Positions 32,582-44,538 of a stretch of 64,000 nt of DNA are shown here, piece after piece. This DNA comes from Pyrenopolyporus hunteri (taxonomy: Eukaryota > Ascomycota > Sordariomycetes > Xylariales > Hypoxylaceae). The stretch is taken from NCBI GenBank assembly GCA_902806595.1, contig CADCXC010000044.1:1116001-1180000 (forward strand). Reading direction: 5' to 3'. The notes beneath the pieces were generated by a model that was not told the origin of the DNA, did no database searches, and saw only the letters and a program-made list of their open reading frames with translations. Every line of letters starts with the position of its first letter. Within the stretch, counting starts at the first letter, position 1. The translations under genes were made by a program, and so were the position numbers.

Positions 32582-34633
32582 ATTCTACGTTCTAGTTAGA
32601 ACTGGGAGTGCTGAGAGTGAATGTAAAGGGTTTGTGTGCCTTAGTCAGGTATGAAGAGATAGAGAATGACGTTGGGGGACACGAAGAGACAATCACGCAA
32701 TTGAATTAGATTGGAGTACGGAGGAGTCTGACGAGGAATCGAGGAGAAATCGGTGGGAAGTCGGCGAGAGGCAGACGAGGAGGGAATTTTCGCAGAACGT
32801 GTGCGCGGAGCTTCTAGACGCAAATCCCACACTGACAATTATGGGAAATAAAAGGTTTAGGCCAACAAGTTCGAAACTTGACGAAGGTTTGTTGAAGACG
32901 CGACGGGAGACTACAAAGGTCAAGCTAGGATAAGGCACGCCGATGACACGATAAGGCTGTGGCTGGATTAATTTATCATGCTGTGGCTTCGTCCAGCTTA
33001 CATACACTAGCATTAAGTACATGTACTTAATGACTTCAAGCATATTAAACAGACAGAAAGTCTCAGGACAGGTAAGTAACAAATTACCAAAAAATGATTA
33101 TAGCGTAAGCACCCTCCAATGATTCATCCTAAGAATATGATAAAATTTAATATGAGAGAATAACATAGATATCTTATATCAAAAATAATGCGTTGAAGAC
33201 CCTTTTGATTTCAAAACATGCTTTGATACGGAAGTGTTAGTGGTGCGCCACCTAATTTGACGCCACTACGGTACATTAACCTTGGGCAGGCACCTCACGC
33301 CGTGGCTTGTTGGTAACCCCCAAGACCGCAAGGCCATCGACCACCGCCACATTAAACTTCCCAGCCTCTGGTGGGTGATCTGTGGGCCCATTACAGATTA
33401 GGTAGTACGCACATACGACTCACGAAGTATCCCATTTCTTAATCCTTTCGCCTCCCCCAAGCAAGTGAACGTCATCCCAGTACCGATGTTCAATCAATAT
33501 AACGTTATATTAAAAGGAATACTAAACTTACCACGTACACGTATGATTGGTGTAGGATACAGTCTCCAATCTAAGCTAGTCACTTCTTAACTGCACCTAG
33601 CTATGTACCTGGTAATCGTCAAGTCCGAGTTATTCCTATCATAATAAATCGCTCAACAATAAGGGTCTGTTCGACCTATGATGTTTCGACGGATTCCGAA
33701 TCCTAATCAGTGATAAGGTATTAGAATTGTATAAGCGTGAGACCTATTGTTTGTTACCAATTATAAAAATTCGTCTATTATAGTCTAGAGTTAAGAAACC
33801 TCAAGTTCAAAGCTGGTTGCTTGATTACCGTACTATGGGTACCTAGGTATCTAGCCGAACTCTTGAGATATCCGGCGTGGAACTAACGCTTCAAAAATAA
33901 CTATAGTCCTCTTTAAGATACGCTCTGGGTTCTACAAGCCATCTAGAAATCAGTAGCTCTAGTACAGGAGCAACCAGATATTCCAAAGCTAAAACTACCT
34001 AAACATGTCTATTCGAGTCGCTCGTGATCCGTACAGCGAAAAGTCTATATGTATGTCATAAACACCCTGGAAGAAAAGGGCGGCCTGGTTCACGCTCTGA
34101 GCGGCCACTTCTATGCAAATGTCATCGACATCGTCGTCATCGTCATCACATCGTCTACATTTTCGTCGTCACTTTCGTCATCGCCCGAACGTGCCCATCC
34201 TGTCCGCTAAGTCCAAGTCTAAGAGGTATCTAAAACCGAGATGGGAGACAAAAACCATGAAACCCCTTGTCTGGCATATGACAAGTCAGGCTCTTCCTTA
34301 ATGGTCCCCCAGGCCATGTAGCCAATGCTCTATGCAAGTAATTTCAGTACATACTGCCGCGGTGAAAGCGCGCGTGATCCCCAATTCTCTTTAATCCTAT
34401 CAAGATTTAAACAGTAGCCACTTTTTTCCGATCCACCATAATCCAGCCGCGGTGGTCGATCCCATGGAAACGAAAGGGATATGCCGATGCTAATACAGTC
34501 GTATTCGATGTAGCCATGTTCGTGAGGTGTCATATAATCGTAAGTTTGTATGCCGTCAGTTGGTCTGGTATCCACTCGAGAAGCTGATGTCGATGCTTTC
34601 TCTATCGGTGGTGTGTAACGTATGTGGATGGCC
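32582..34633. other. Intergenic region upstream of TAF12
   Basis: TACCTAGGTA is at 33840-33849. A CATCGTCGTCATCGTCATC-type microsatellite is at about 34126-34160. No gene supported; frames such as 32693-33082 (-) are uninformative. Confidence 0.5.
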
Positions 34634-35668
34634 TCATTCAGAATCAACATCCATTAAAGTCCAGTATGGTAACTCCCTTGCGAAGAGCTCGGCATCCTCC
34701 AAGATAATTTCGTCATCGCTGCCTGGTTCTCTGAGTTCCTCAATCCGTTCTGGAAGTGGATCCATGAATTGGATGCTGATTCGATCACCGACTTTCCGCC
34801 GCGTTCGACGAATTGGTCCTGTATCGTTCCCTTCATAATACGGCAGCACGTCTTCTCTGTCAGAATCGCTGCCTCTCTCGCTTACTGTTCGCTTGCTGAG
34901 GCTACCGGACTTCATTCTCCGGATGCGGCGTTCTTCGCGCCGCTTCTGGAGCTGTCTAGTAAATTCTTCATCGTCGCGATCGATATCCACATCCGAGTCT
35001 TCGAAGGTGTTAAGGTTCTCGATGCCTGCCATGACTGCCGGATCCATATCTGGTATGGGAGTCCGGGATCTTGATCGACTTCGCTCCGAATTGGCATCCT
35101 CAAAAGCGTACGGCCTGATAACATTCAAGTGATCGTTCTCGCTATCTAACGAACAATCGTCGCTCAATTCTTCAATGGAAAATGCCGCTTGTTCGATCTG
35201 AATTGCGGCCACCGGTTCCACGTGCTGGGGGTGCAGTTTCGGGATTTCCGATAGTGGCGATTGTGGGGGGGTTGCAGATGAATCAGATTCCTCCTCATCG
35301 GAGGAATGAGAGGAGCGAGGCGAAATCTCCTCGGGCCTTGGCCCACGAGTGTAACTAAACTTGGTCCCACCTATGGGCCGGATGTTGGAGGGGTGGTTTG
35401 GGTGGCTGTGGGATTTCGAATGCCGCTGTGTGCGACCATTTAGTGCCGCTGCTGCTTTGCGACTAAGCTTTGGAGATCCTGTGGTAGGCGTTTCCGGCGG
35501 TGAAGTAGGCCCTGCGCCCGACGCTGCTACATGAGCAGTATCCAAAGAGGGGGTGTGAGGCCGCATTATTTCGGCTTCGTGTGGGAGCGCTTCCCAGCCG
35601 AGAATTGCGTCTTCCCTTGGCTTGCGTGATCTTATCGACGCAATCGACTTTTTTTTAATATCAGACAA
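34634..35668 (-). CDS. Ser/Arg/acidic-rich protein of unknown function
   Basis: Single-exon frame of 344 residues starting MSDIKKKSIASI. Most of it is disordered, with Pro/Ser/Thr-rich stretches, HSHPNHPSN, an acidic DEEESDSS patch and SRSRSR. More ordered parts are IEQAAFSIEELSDDCSL (about 157-173), a highly charged helix EEFTRQLQKRREERRIRRMK (about 240-260) and the C-terminal KVGDRISIQFMDPLPERIEELREP. That last segment looks like the conserved core of a fungal-specific family. There is no signal peptide or membrane segment, and basic clusters suggest a nuclear protein. The frame is continuous, and the amino-acid texture is clearly coding. Function unknown. Confidence 0.65.
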   Translation of the reverse strand: MSDIKKKSIASIRSRKPREDAILGWEALPHEAEIMRPHTPSLDTAHVAASGAGPTSPPETPTTGSPKLSRKAAAALNGRTQRHSKSHSHPNHPSNIRPIGGTKFSYTRGPRPEEISPRSSHSSDEEESDSSATPPQSPLSEIPKLHPQHVEPVAAIQIEQAAFSIEELSDDCSLDSENDHLNVIRPYAFEDANSERSRSRSRTPIPDMDPAVMAGIENLNTFEDSDVDIDRDDEEFTRQLQKRREERRIRRMKSGSLSKRTVSERGSDSDREDVLPYYEGNDTGPIRRTRRKVGDRISIQFMDPLPERIEELREPGSDDEIILEDAELFARELPYWTLMDVDSE

Positions 35669-38067
35669 TGTGGGGTAGAAATTCGTGGGGGGAGATAAAG
35701 ATGAACGAGGGACTTTTTAAGGCGTCAGCACCCAGAGCAAAAACCTCCAACGCGGAGAAGTTATTGGGCTCCGGTAACTTGTCATGTTAATCTCCTGCGA
35801 ATTATAGAAAGTCGGGGGGGCCGGACACCGCTACTGCAATTCCTCCACAAAGCCAATGGGATTGGAATCGTCTCGCGGAGGCAATATGCAACTTTATGCT
35901 GTAACTCTAAAAGAAACTCCTAGATCGAGAGACTACGTGTCAAGGCTGTCGGTGTTGACTCGTAGTACCCTTTCTCTCTCTTTCTCAAATGGTCCTTGCT
36001 GGCGACGAAGGACACAGTCGATATGAGAGCGATGCGCCGCTGAGAAAGAGAGAGAATAATTCTTTCTCAAGGGGTTTGCTCGAAATACTTGAAATATCTG
36101 TGTAGCGTAAAAACCCTCTTGTGGATCTCCAGGAGTCAAGTCGCCTGGGTCGGAGGGTTGAGAAACCCAGGGGGAGAGAATTTTGCGGGAACGCTCGAAA
36201 GAGTCTAGGAGTTTATTTCGGATGGGGAGTGTTAAAGAAGAGATCCGACGACTTATATTCGTGCTATCCAAGCTTTTGCTGCGCATGAGAGAGAATAACC
36301 TCATATGTGCAGAGACCGAGAGGGGGGGACTTGTGTTTTTGGGGGTCTACCAACAGTCTTATACAGGCAAATACTTATAGAGGCCTGCTATCCATGTAAT
36401 AGTAAGGTTGCGAAGAAAAAAAAAGGGTATACCTGAGCTAGGCTAAGGATTGCGGACTCCCGGGCAGGGCAGAGAAGAAGAAAACGGGTCTAGCTGCTCG
36501 TCTGCCAGCCTATGGCAGAGGATCTCGCAGAGATTGCGGCTTGGGCACCAATGCTCCCAGGACTCCCTGGTTACTTTTCGTGGGAGGCATAGCGCGTCCA
36601 GAGAAAATGCGACATGTATTCGGTGGGCGGCACGAGGCATATAGAGCGAGGTGTAAAAAGTGAGGATTCTTGAGATGGCAACGAACCGACGTTGTGGCAG
36701 GATGTCATGTCATCAGTCAGACTTTGGCTTAGGACTTCTAACAGATAATAGGTCGCTGAGCTGTTCAGCCGGGCCTGTTAGACCCCGGACGCTGACCGAA
36801 AATAGCATTCGCTGTCCAGAACGATGGACGTAGGTAGGTACTTTGAACAATGGTTCAATACATTGATCAGGGTAGCTCGCTGAACAACGTGCTGCGTACA
36901 CTTATGCGTGTCCCAGGTGTATCAGGGCTTCAACTGAGGAGCCTAGGGCCGCGGGAAGTTGTACGAGCGAAGGTCAAAAATAGACAAGGGGTCAGGTAGC
37001 AGTACTGATGCCACTCGGTCGTGCCCAATGATGTGAAGTTCTGTTACCTGCGGGTAGGAGAGAAGAGACCAGACGCAGGCGTAGTGGAGATGGGAAAAAT
37101 TCACTGCTTGGCTGTTGTCGAGGCCAGGGATACCCCGAGCCTGCAGGTCTGCAAGTAATATAATGCCAATGCGTCGTAACCATCTCATTATCCTGTTCCC
37201 TTACAAGCACAATGCCATACCAGAATGCGTGATAGTGCTATCAGGTGGTGATCCGGCGCTGCGGTGACTGGGAGGGAAGAGAACAGGTTCATCCCGTAAC
37301 CTATCAATCACCGCCCTTTTCTCGTTGAACTACGATGAATATTCGTCGTCTGCTATAGCTTATAAGAGTAGTAGACCTGCCTACTTGGGTAAAAAGGAGG
37401 GCTAAGCCCGGCGGAATGAGAAGCCATTGACGGATCGGATCTGCACTACTATAAAGTAGATTTGAGGGCAATTCATCCGAGATCTTGCAAGAATTGAGGC
37501 CGCAAGCTTGAGGCCGTCGGGCGTTTGTTTTTCTTTTGGCAAAGGGCTTTAATCTAGTGTACTCGATTGAATAGGAACATGAACGAACTTGGGATTGGGG
37601 AATGGCCAAGATCATCGAACTTTTGCTTGGTGCCGCATTGCATAGCTAAGCCACATGGTGGGGGATTGGTGGCGTAGGTATTTCTTTTTACATTTCGCGC
37701 TCCTAGGCATATTCGGTACAAGCCTAGGTACGAGTACATGCTATACTTCCAGGGCAACAAGCCTCAGCCTAGGGAAAGAGCAGGAGGGGTCAGCGCTTTT
37801 TGGCAGCCCATAACAGTAAATACTTCAAACCTAGACGCAATACGTCAGTTTTATACACCTACATACCATACATACCACTTAGATACCTAACATTAGTTAT
37901 TCCCAATCATATGCGTCCAATCCGTTCCACTGACCCGATGGCATAGATTGTTCGGATAATCTATCAGTGGAATTCAGCCAATAATTTACCAATCCTTCCT
38001 CCCCTCCAGCGACTGCTGCCTATTCGATATACCCGTAACCGTCTGTCTCGAGTAAACGCGTCTCATC
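35669..38067. other. Intergenic region between divergent genes
   Basis: A GTAGGTAGGTAC motif is at 36830-36841. Several 60-120-codon frames occur on both strands, but none shows a domain or splice pattern. The right end is the SPC34 promoter. Confidence 0.5.
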
Positions 38068-38904
38068 ATGTCGCTTCTGTCGGCGCATTTCGAGCAGATT
38101 GCTATATCCTGTCAAGGAATTGACAGCCTCCCGTGCGTACTCACGCTTTCCAACAGGCTGGATCGTGTATTCGACGTATAGCCAAAACTAAACTCTTTTC
38201 CAAACAGCTTCCCGCCGCCAAAGATCTTCACCAATGCCCTCCTCGCAAACGACGACATCACATCCTTAATTCGTGACACCGAAGCCCACGAACGAGCCCT
38301 CTTCTCTGTCCCACCCCCGCCGCCCCCTTCTTCATTCCAAAACCCAGACCCGCCGAAACAGTCCTCGCGCCGGCAGACCGTGTTCAATGTCACGTCTGGC
38401 GAAGTGACCACGTCGGGAAGCGCCACGGGGCGCAATGTCGGCGCGCCGCGACGGCACACAGCGGTGGCTGCCGTGCTAGGGGGTGATCTACATGACCAGA
38501 TCCGCCGCAGCGAGCGACGCGGTGGCAAGGATGAACTCGACGTCGAAATACTACTCAAGGGCGCCGAGAAGCTGTGCGGCGTCTACCCCCTACCCGGCGC
38601 CCTAGAAAGGATAGCGGCGCAGAGATCGAAGTACGCAAACAGCCAGAACACGCTCGCGTATTACGAAGCGAAAGTAGCCGAACAGGCCGAGGCTCTAGCG
38701 AAGATGAACAAGGACCACTGGATGGACGACGGAGAAGAAGAAGAAGACGCTGGGGGCGCCGCTCAGGAGAAAGAAGAGGTCTTGACAGAAGAGGGTCTGA
38801 GAAAGGAGGAAGAGCAGATCCGCGAATTGGAAAAGAGAAAGAGAGACTTGCAGGAGAGGTTAAGGGCGCTCGATAAAGATCTTGACGGGCTCTTGAACAT
38901 GTAA
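38068..38904 (+). CDS. SPC34: DASH/Dam1 kinetochore complex subunit Spc34
   Basis: Exons 38068-38132 and 38208-38904 give 253 residues. Spc34 is part of the fungal DASH ring that couples kinetochores to microtubule ends. The protein opens with MSLLSAHFEQIAISC and, after the 75-nt intron, FPPPKIFTNALLANHDITSLIRDTE, the family's N-terminal module. A Pro-rich linker follows, then RRQTVFN and RRHTAVAAVLGGDLHDQIRR (Ser/Thr next to basic residues, plausible Aurora/Ipl1 sites). The segment KGAEKLCGVYPLPGALERIA comes next, and a long C-terminal coiled coil (about 170-250). The intron donor is GTGCGT and a CTAAAC-like branch site lies close to CAAACAG. Another AG at 38155-38156 would break frame. It is convergent with the neighbouring oxidoreductase, 131 bp apart. 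Confidence 0.9.
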
Positions 38905-39035
38905 TACCATAAGCTATTTTGAGCTACTTTAGACTATGATACCCCTTTAGACCCCCCCTAACCGCCTAACCTACGCGGTTTAACGCCATCAACCAAATCC
39001 TACCGATAACCCCGACAAGCTGATTGTACGCCATC

Positions 39036-39752
39036 CTATTTTCCCTCTTTAGCATTCGCGAACGCCTCCAAGAATGCCTCGACGTCCTGCGCGCCGTTGA
39101 GGTCATGCTTGCCCTGTATCGTGAAGTGCGGAACGCCGTGGATGCCCTTCGCATACGCCTGCTCGACCTCTTCGTCCACTTCCTTGCCGCCCTTATCCGT
39201 CTCGAGCCAGTCCTTCGCCTCGGCCTTATCTAAGCCGGCCTTCTCGGCCGCCGCGAGCAGCGTGTCGTGCGAGGTGATGTCGCCGTCGCCCTCGAAGTAG
39301 GATTTGAACAGCTCCAGGACTACGCGGTTCTCGACTTCGTTCCCTTTCGTCTTGCCGAGTTGGATCAGGCGGTGCGAGTCCCGCGTGTTTCCGAGCTTGC
39401 CGCTGAACTTGAAGTCGATGCCCTCCTGGCGCCCTATCTGGGTGAGGGTCCTCTGTATGCTTTCCAGCTTCGCCGGACCAAAACGCTGCACCATGCGCTC
39501 TAGAACTGGGATGCCCTTCTTGGGGGAGGTCGGGTCCAGGTAGAACGGAGCCCAGCTAATGGTGAAGGTGTCATCTTTGCCGCCGGGATATAACTTGCGG
39601 TAAATATCAATGGCTCTGTCGAGCCGCTTCTTGCCTACGTAGCACTGTACATGTGTTAAGCAGTGTTAGAACCAAGCGGCGCGGTTGCTGAAAGAGATAC
39701 CTACCCATGGGCAGATGGTGTCTGAGACTATCTTGACGTTGATATTCGTCAT
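39036..39752 (-). CDS. DsbA/FrnE-like thioredoxin-fold oxidoreductase
   Basis: Exons 39752-39705 and 39644-39036 give 218 residues, the normal size for this family (DsbA domain, PF01323 type). The N-terminus MTNINVKIVSDTICPWCYVGKK holds the CPWC active site at 14-17, which is split between Trp and Cys by the 60-nt phase-0 intron. Downstream are the inserted helical domain (RDSHRLIQLGK, ELFKSYFEGDGDIT) and the cis-Pro loop GIHGVPHFTIQGKHDLNGAQ. Proteins of this type are 2-hydroxychromene-2-carboxylate isomerase/FrnE relatives, usually cytosolic; no signal peptide is present. The likely role is thiol-disulfide exchange or a glutathione-linked reaction; the substrate is unknown. Confidence 0.9.
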
Positions 39753-40956
39753 TGTATACTATGTAATATTCGGTAGCTATAGCTTACAACTCAATAAAAT
39801 GAATAACGATAGGGACAACAATCGAACTACTAAGGTATCACAGAGACACCTGATATTTATCATCGAGGTTTTGTCACAAACAGCTGACAAATCCGCTGCT
39901 TTGGTCCTTGGCCACTCCGGCACTGCGTTTGTTCCGCTTGTCGCGAAGCGCCCTCTCGGCATGTCGTCATCGCCTATTTGGGATTAACAACCGTGGGTTG
40001 AGACACACCTATGCCGTTGCATTCCCATCCTGCAAGGGAAAAGAAGAAAAACTAAGCCGCCGGCCGGGTTGCCTAGAGGTACCTTACTTCACTAAAAGGT
40101 AGGTAGAGATCACTTCCCCGGATCAACAAGGCATAGTATTCAAGATTCGCCTAGCTACTATTGGTATAGATATCTCAGGGGAGATTGTCCGTGTATTGAC
40201 AATACATGTATATGTCTACTTGAATCCAATCTCAGATGCTACTATGGTACTAGTTACAAAGACACCTACCCCCCTATGATTTTCAGCTTCCGAAGCTTCT
40301 AGATCTGTTGGTATCCGTTACCCCTATGGCTTTATGAAGTCGCCTTGGATTTTGCAGAGCATTTTAGATGAGCTGCATTTTAGTTCGATACTATAGACTT
40401 GATAGCAACCCATAAACAAGCATTTTGAGGTCATGGCGGAATAGTATTGGGGATTGACTGTTAAACAATTAGTCTCTATCTCGTAGACGTAACGCTAGCC
40501 TCGTTCACAAGTGCTCCTCGCACTATTGAACACTAGCTTTAAGTCATGTCTACATGGCAATAAAAACTGGAGCGGGCATCGATTTCAACCTAGGGAGTCA
40601 AAGTAGAATTAACCAAGTATATTAAACATCCCATGGACGAAAGAAATGTAAAAATTAATGATACATGAACGTATACGATCTTATGAGGGGTAAATGAGGG
40701 GAGACTAGGTACCTACCTAGAGATAAGAGGTGACTGGATTAACGTATTACTCCGAGTAAAAGATTTTATATAACGACAAACCCAATATTGATAATCATAT
40801 GGATTCGTTTTTAGGTATACATACATGGTGGTGAATCTGATACCGCGTCTAGTTTCCTTTGAGAAAGTATGATGGTGACTCGATTCTCCCCGCGCCCCTT
40901 GGCAAAAAGGAAGTCTTTTACTTCACGGAAGCACCATAAAAATTGGCAAAAGGAAA
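39753..40956. other. Intergenic region upstream of the DsbA-like gene
   Basis: It contains GGTACCTTACTTCACTAAAAGGTAGGTA near 40078-40106 and AGGTACCTACCTAG at 40707-40720. Nothing coding is supported. Confidence 0.5.
40938..40942 (-). terminator. RNA polymerase III terminator of tRNA-Val
   Basis: A run of five T on the leftward strand begins 15 bases after the tRNA 3' end, the usual polymerase III stop signal. Confidence 0.6.
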
Positions 40957-41030
40957 TGATCGAACCCAGGCTCGAACTGGGGACCTTCAGTGTGTTAGAC
41001 TGACGTGATAACCAACTACACCATCCGACC
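40957..41030 (-). tRNA. tRNA-Val (anticodon AAC), no intron
   Basis: On the leftward strand the sequence begins GGTCGGA, which pairs with TTCGATC at the 3' end (two G-U pairs) followed by discriminator A. The D-arm carries TAGTTGGTTA. The anticodon stem TCAGT/ACTGA encloses CTAACAC with anticodon AAC, and the T-arm reads CCCAGTTCGAGCCTGGG. Internal A and B boxes are intact. It reads GUU and, as inosine-modified, other Val codons. There is no intron. Confidence 0.93.
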
Positions 41031-42774
41031 GTGGTAATCCAACTTGCTAGAGCTGGATTGGTTGTGACAAATAGTCGCACTTTTTAGTTTATATGGCAAG
41101 CTTTCTGTACCCCACCTCAGCATATGATCTAGCCCTCACTAAGAACCTTGCTAGACCAACTTTAGATCTCATTGCTGATATACGCCCCACTATCTAATCC
41201 CAGGTATTGAGAAATGCGGCTCTCATGTGATTGCTTATAACAATAGTCCCTGATAACTATTATAAGGTATGAGAAGGAGTTCGTGATTATATTACTCCTC
41301 CTGTTATCACTATAATTGAGGTTACTTAGGCACCTATATGGTGTCTCATCTATAGACATCCGGTAGCCTTTTGTATAAGCATCACTACGCTATCCCCTTC
41401 GAGGGGTAGAGGCTCAATGATCACCCTACGGAGAATTTGTCGGGGCGTAGTAATCGGTCAAATTCACCGAGAACTTTTTCTTGATGATGTATCGGGCGCC
41501 AACGTGAGATTGCCTCAATGCCGAGTCGTGCGACAAACGGCCGTACACATGCTCACAACACCCCGAGGTCTTGCCACCGACGCCAGTCATCATGCGATGA
41601 CTTGCAGCATACGTCAAGCGAAAATCGCAAACCGATGCATACCTCGAAGATGTCAATGGAATCTGCGATGGGCGTCGCGTCTTAGGTTACCCAACTGCGC
41701 TGAGTAGACCGAAATCGAAACATAATACCTGCGGATTGTGCCGCCACTATGGCGGCGTATTATACTTATCATCTACATAGATTACTGACATCACTCATTC
41801 AGCGCTGATGATGCAACGGCTGACCCGCCACCGGCATCTAGTCCAATCCCCTTTGCCGACATTCTCAGTCTCTGATATCAGCTAGCCAAGAACAGCGTCG
41901 AAGTCCTAGTTAGGAGCCCCGAGATCGAGATTGAGGACCGGCGATGGGTAGACCGAACTCGTATATTCCTTCGCGCAGTTATTCGAGGGCGGCCGCTCAC
42001 GCGAGAATCTCGAGTCAGTGCGTAGCTTCTGGCGATATCGCATTGAAGACGGATCTAGGGGGGGGCTATTGTATGTACCTAGGTATGCCGCGGGATGTGC
42101 GCGACGCCGAGGAGAAAGGCGGCTGGCCTCAAGGAAACGATCCGGATAATGCAGAGAAGGCCTGGGCGCAGGCGAAGGAGATGCAGCTTAGGCTGCGGGT
42201 GCGTGCCAGTCGACCAACGGGGTGTGAGCACGGAGGCGACAGGATAGCTGATGAGGAGTAATGACGTGATGACCTTGATGAGGGGCGGTAGGCTCTGGGG
42301 TGAGAGAAGACTGCTCGGAGAAAATGTCCTGTTAGTTTCTGTCAGCTTGTACGAGCAGGTAAGGGTTAGGGACAAGAGGGGAGCTGAAGAATGATCAAGG
42401 TGAGCAACCTAAGTTTGTCGAGTGATTCGAGATTTATTGCGGGCAAATTATCTGGGATACGCTAAGTTACCTTGTGCATCTCCTCATTTTCCTTTCATGG
42501 GGTTATAGTTCCATAGTGATGGCTACAGAGCGCACTTTTCCTAAACCGTCTTATTTAGAAAGTCAACTCTACATTGGATGGTGATGGTAGAGACGGCTAC
42601 AGTAGTGATGGCGGTAGTGACGTTGTGGGGTGGGCAAATGAGACTAGGCCTTTAGGAACTCTTCAGGTGAAACTCTCATATAGAATAAAATATGTCGATT
42701 ATACCATAGTATACTGTATTATTGTCCGGACCAGGACGCCGAATATCCATCTACATTCTAATTATCCCAACCCA
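41031..42774. other. Intergenic region, no supported gene
   Basis: A short hairpin, CCGCCACTATGGCGG, is at 41741-41755, and TACCTAGGTA is at 42076-42085. The 105-codon frame at 41944-42261 lacks family features. Confidence 0.45.
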
Positions 42775-44538
42775 TTACCAAGTTTCTAATATCCTTTCCG
42801 CGCCCTTCTCTCCCGCGACCATAATACCGAACTGCGGGTTTACGGTCAAGGGCGCAACGATAGACCCATCAACTACGTGAATGTTCTCGGTACCGACGAC
42901 CTTCGTGTCGGCGTCTACGCATTTGCCTATTCTGCATGAGCTGGACCAATGCTGGACGGACCCAACAGCGTAGTCGGACCATGTAGTAATATAGGTGCGG
43001 ATTTCTTCTTGAGTCGAGTTACGAGGAATGTTTAGAGGAGTAAGGCCGTCGGCTGCTGGGGATTCCGGTGTCGAAGGTGGCAGGGCTTGGAAGAGGGAGT
43101 AGATGAACTTGGCAATGTTTTCGGCATCGCGGGGGTCTTTGTAATAGACGTCGGAGCTGGGGCCTGGTACGAATTTTCCATCGTTCGACAGGACGACGCT
43201 TCCGGCCGAACCTAGACCGGAGGTGCCGTAGACATTTAGCGTGATGGTATTGTTGCTCATATATGCTCCATAGCCTGATGAATCAATTGTACCCTGGACA
43301 CCGGTCTTAGTACCATCGGGGTTGGGCATGTACGCCCAGAAGGCGGAAGTCTGCGATGCGACGGCGTATGGACCGCTACGAGAAGACAAGTAAAGGTCTC
43401 TATCCGCGGGAATAGGGTTGTTGTAGTCTTGCACATAAGACTCGATAGTCGGTCCAGACAGCTCGATGAAGGTGTTAGGGTTATCGAAGAGACCTTGACC
43501 GACTGATTGGTTGGGGATCCAACTTGAGGAATTGAGGAACGAGGGATCGGATGCGGCGATGCTGGTGAGCGTCTCAATTGGACCAATGCCTGAATGCATC
43601 AGAAGCCCAGGGGAACCGATAGCACCGGCACTCAGAATAACTCGACCACAGTGAGAAAGTGGGATGTTTATCAAGGAACCGTCAACCTCGGCAGCGACGC
43701 TGGAAGCCACCCCGCCAATGTGATTGACTTTTCGGACGCGGACACCCGTCTGCAAGCGGAAATTACTCCTCTTCAGTGCATTTTGCAAATAGGTCCTCGT
43801 TGGGCCGCCTCGTTGACCGTTGATGTAATTGTAGGATGTGCGTCCGAAGACCTTGTCCTTATTGTCCGGGCTGTCGTTGAACGTCACTTCAGTAAATCCA
43901 GCTCCGTCGACAAGCCATTTCTTCGCTGCTTCATAGCCAGTCTGTAAGTAAAACTGGCCATCCATCGAGTATGTGGTTACCGAAGCTTGCATGTCTAGGA
44001 GTCTTTGTGTCGCGGCCTCGACGTCGGCACTCTTCCACCCCTCCGGATGATAATCGTCCCAGTCAGAAGCTGGAGGCTGAAAGTATAAGCCGGCATTGAT
44101 TGCGCTGTTACCACCTATGGTGCATGCTTGGAAAGAGTTCATGACGCCCGGAGGGCATAACAGGTCCGAACCCCCACTGAAGATACTCTTGTCTGCCCAG
44201 TCTATTAGCCCAGATATCATGACTTAAAGGTATAATATGTACTCACATAGCCCAGGCACATCAACCCGACTCATGTTTGTTCCGTCGAGCCATTGTGGCC
44301 GTTCTGTACCTCCCGTGATTCCATATGAGGCGCCGCCGAGCTCCACTAGAAGGGTCTTTTTCCCAGCTTCGCTCAACCTGTCGGCCACAATAATTCCGGC
44401 AGTTCCAGCACCGACAACAATCGCATCCCATTTCTCGGACGACCAACTGGATGCGTTCTGTCGTCTTTCGTAAGGCGCGCCGTTTACAGGCTCGCTGAGG
44501 ATGCTAGCGATTGCGGTCAAAGCGATGAGCGACTTCAT
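42775..44538 (-). CDS. Secreted GMC (FAD-dependent) oxidoreductase, cellobiose-dehydrogenase-like flavodomain
   Basis: Exons 44538-44247 and 44192-42775 give 569 residues. The Met at 44538 is chosen over 44586 because MKSLIALTAIASILSEPVNGA is a good signal peptide. FAD binding is shown by VVGAGTAG near residue 37 and an ELGG after the second strand. The 54-nt intron (GTGAGT, GCTAAT branch site) joins VPGLY to KSIFSGG, leading to GGNSAINAGLYFQPP. The second GMC signature GAIGSPGLLMHSGIGP is present. Near the end, VQHWSSSC supplies the catalytic His and VNPQFGIM the Asn partner. No cytochrome domain precedes it. The sequence around the active site resembles the dehydrogenase domain of cellobiose dehydrogenases, so sugars or oligosaccharides are likely substrates, but an aryl-alcohol type cannot be excluded. 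Confidence 0.9.
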
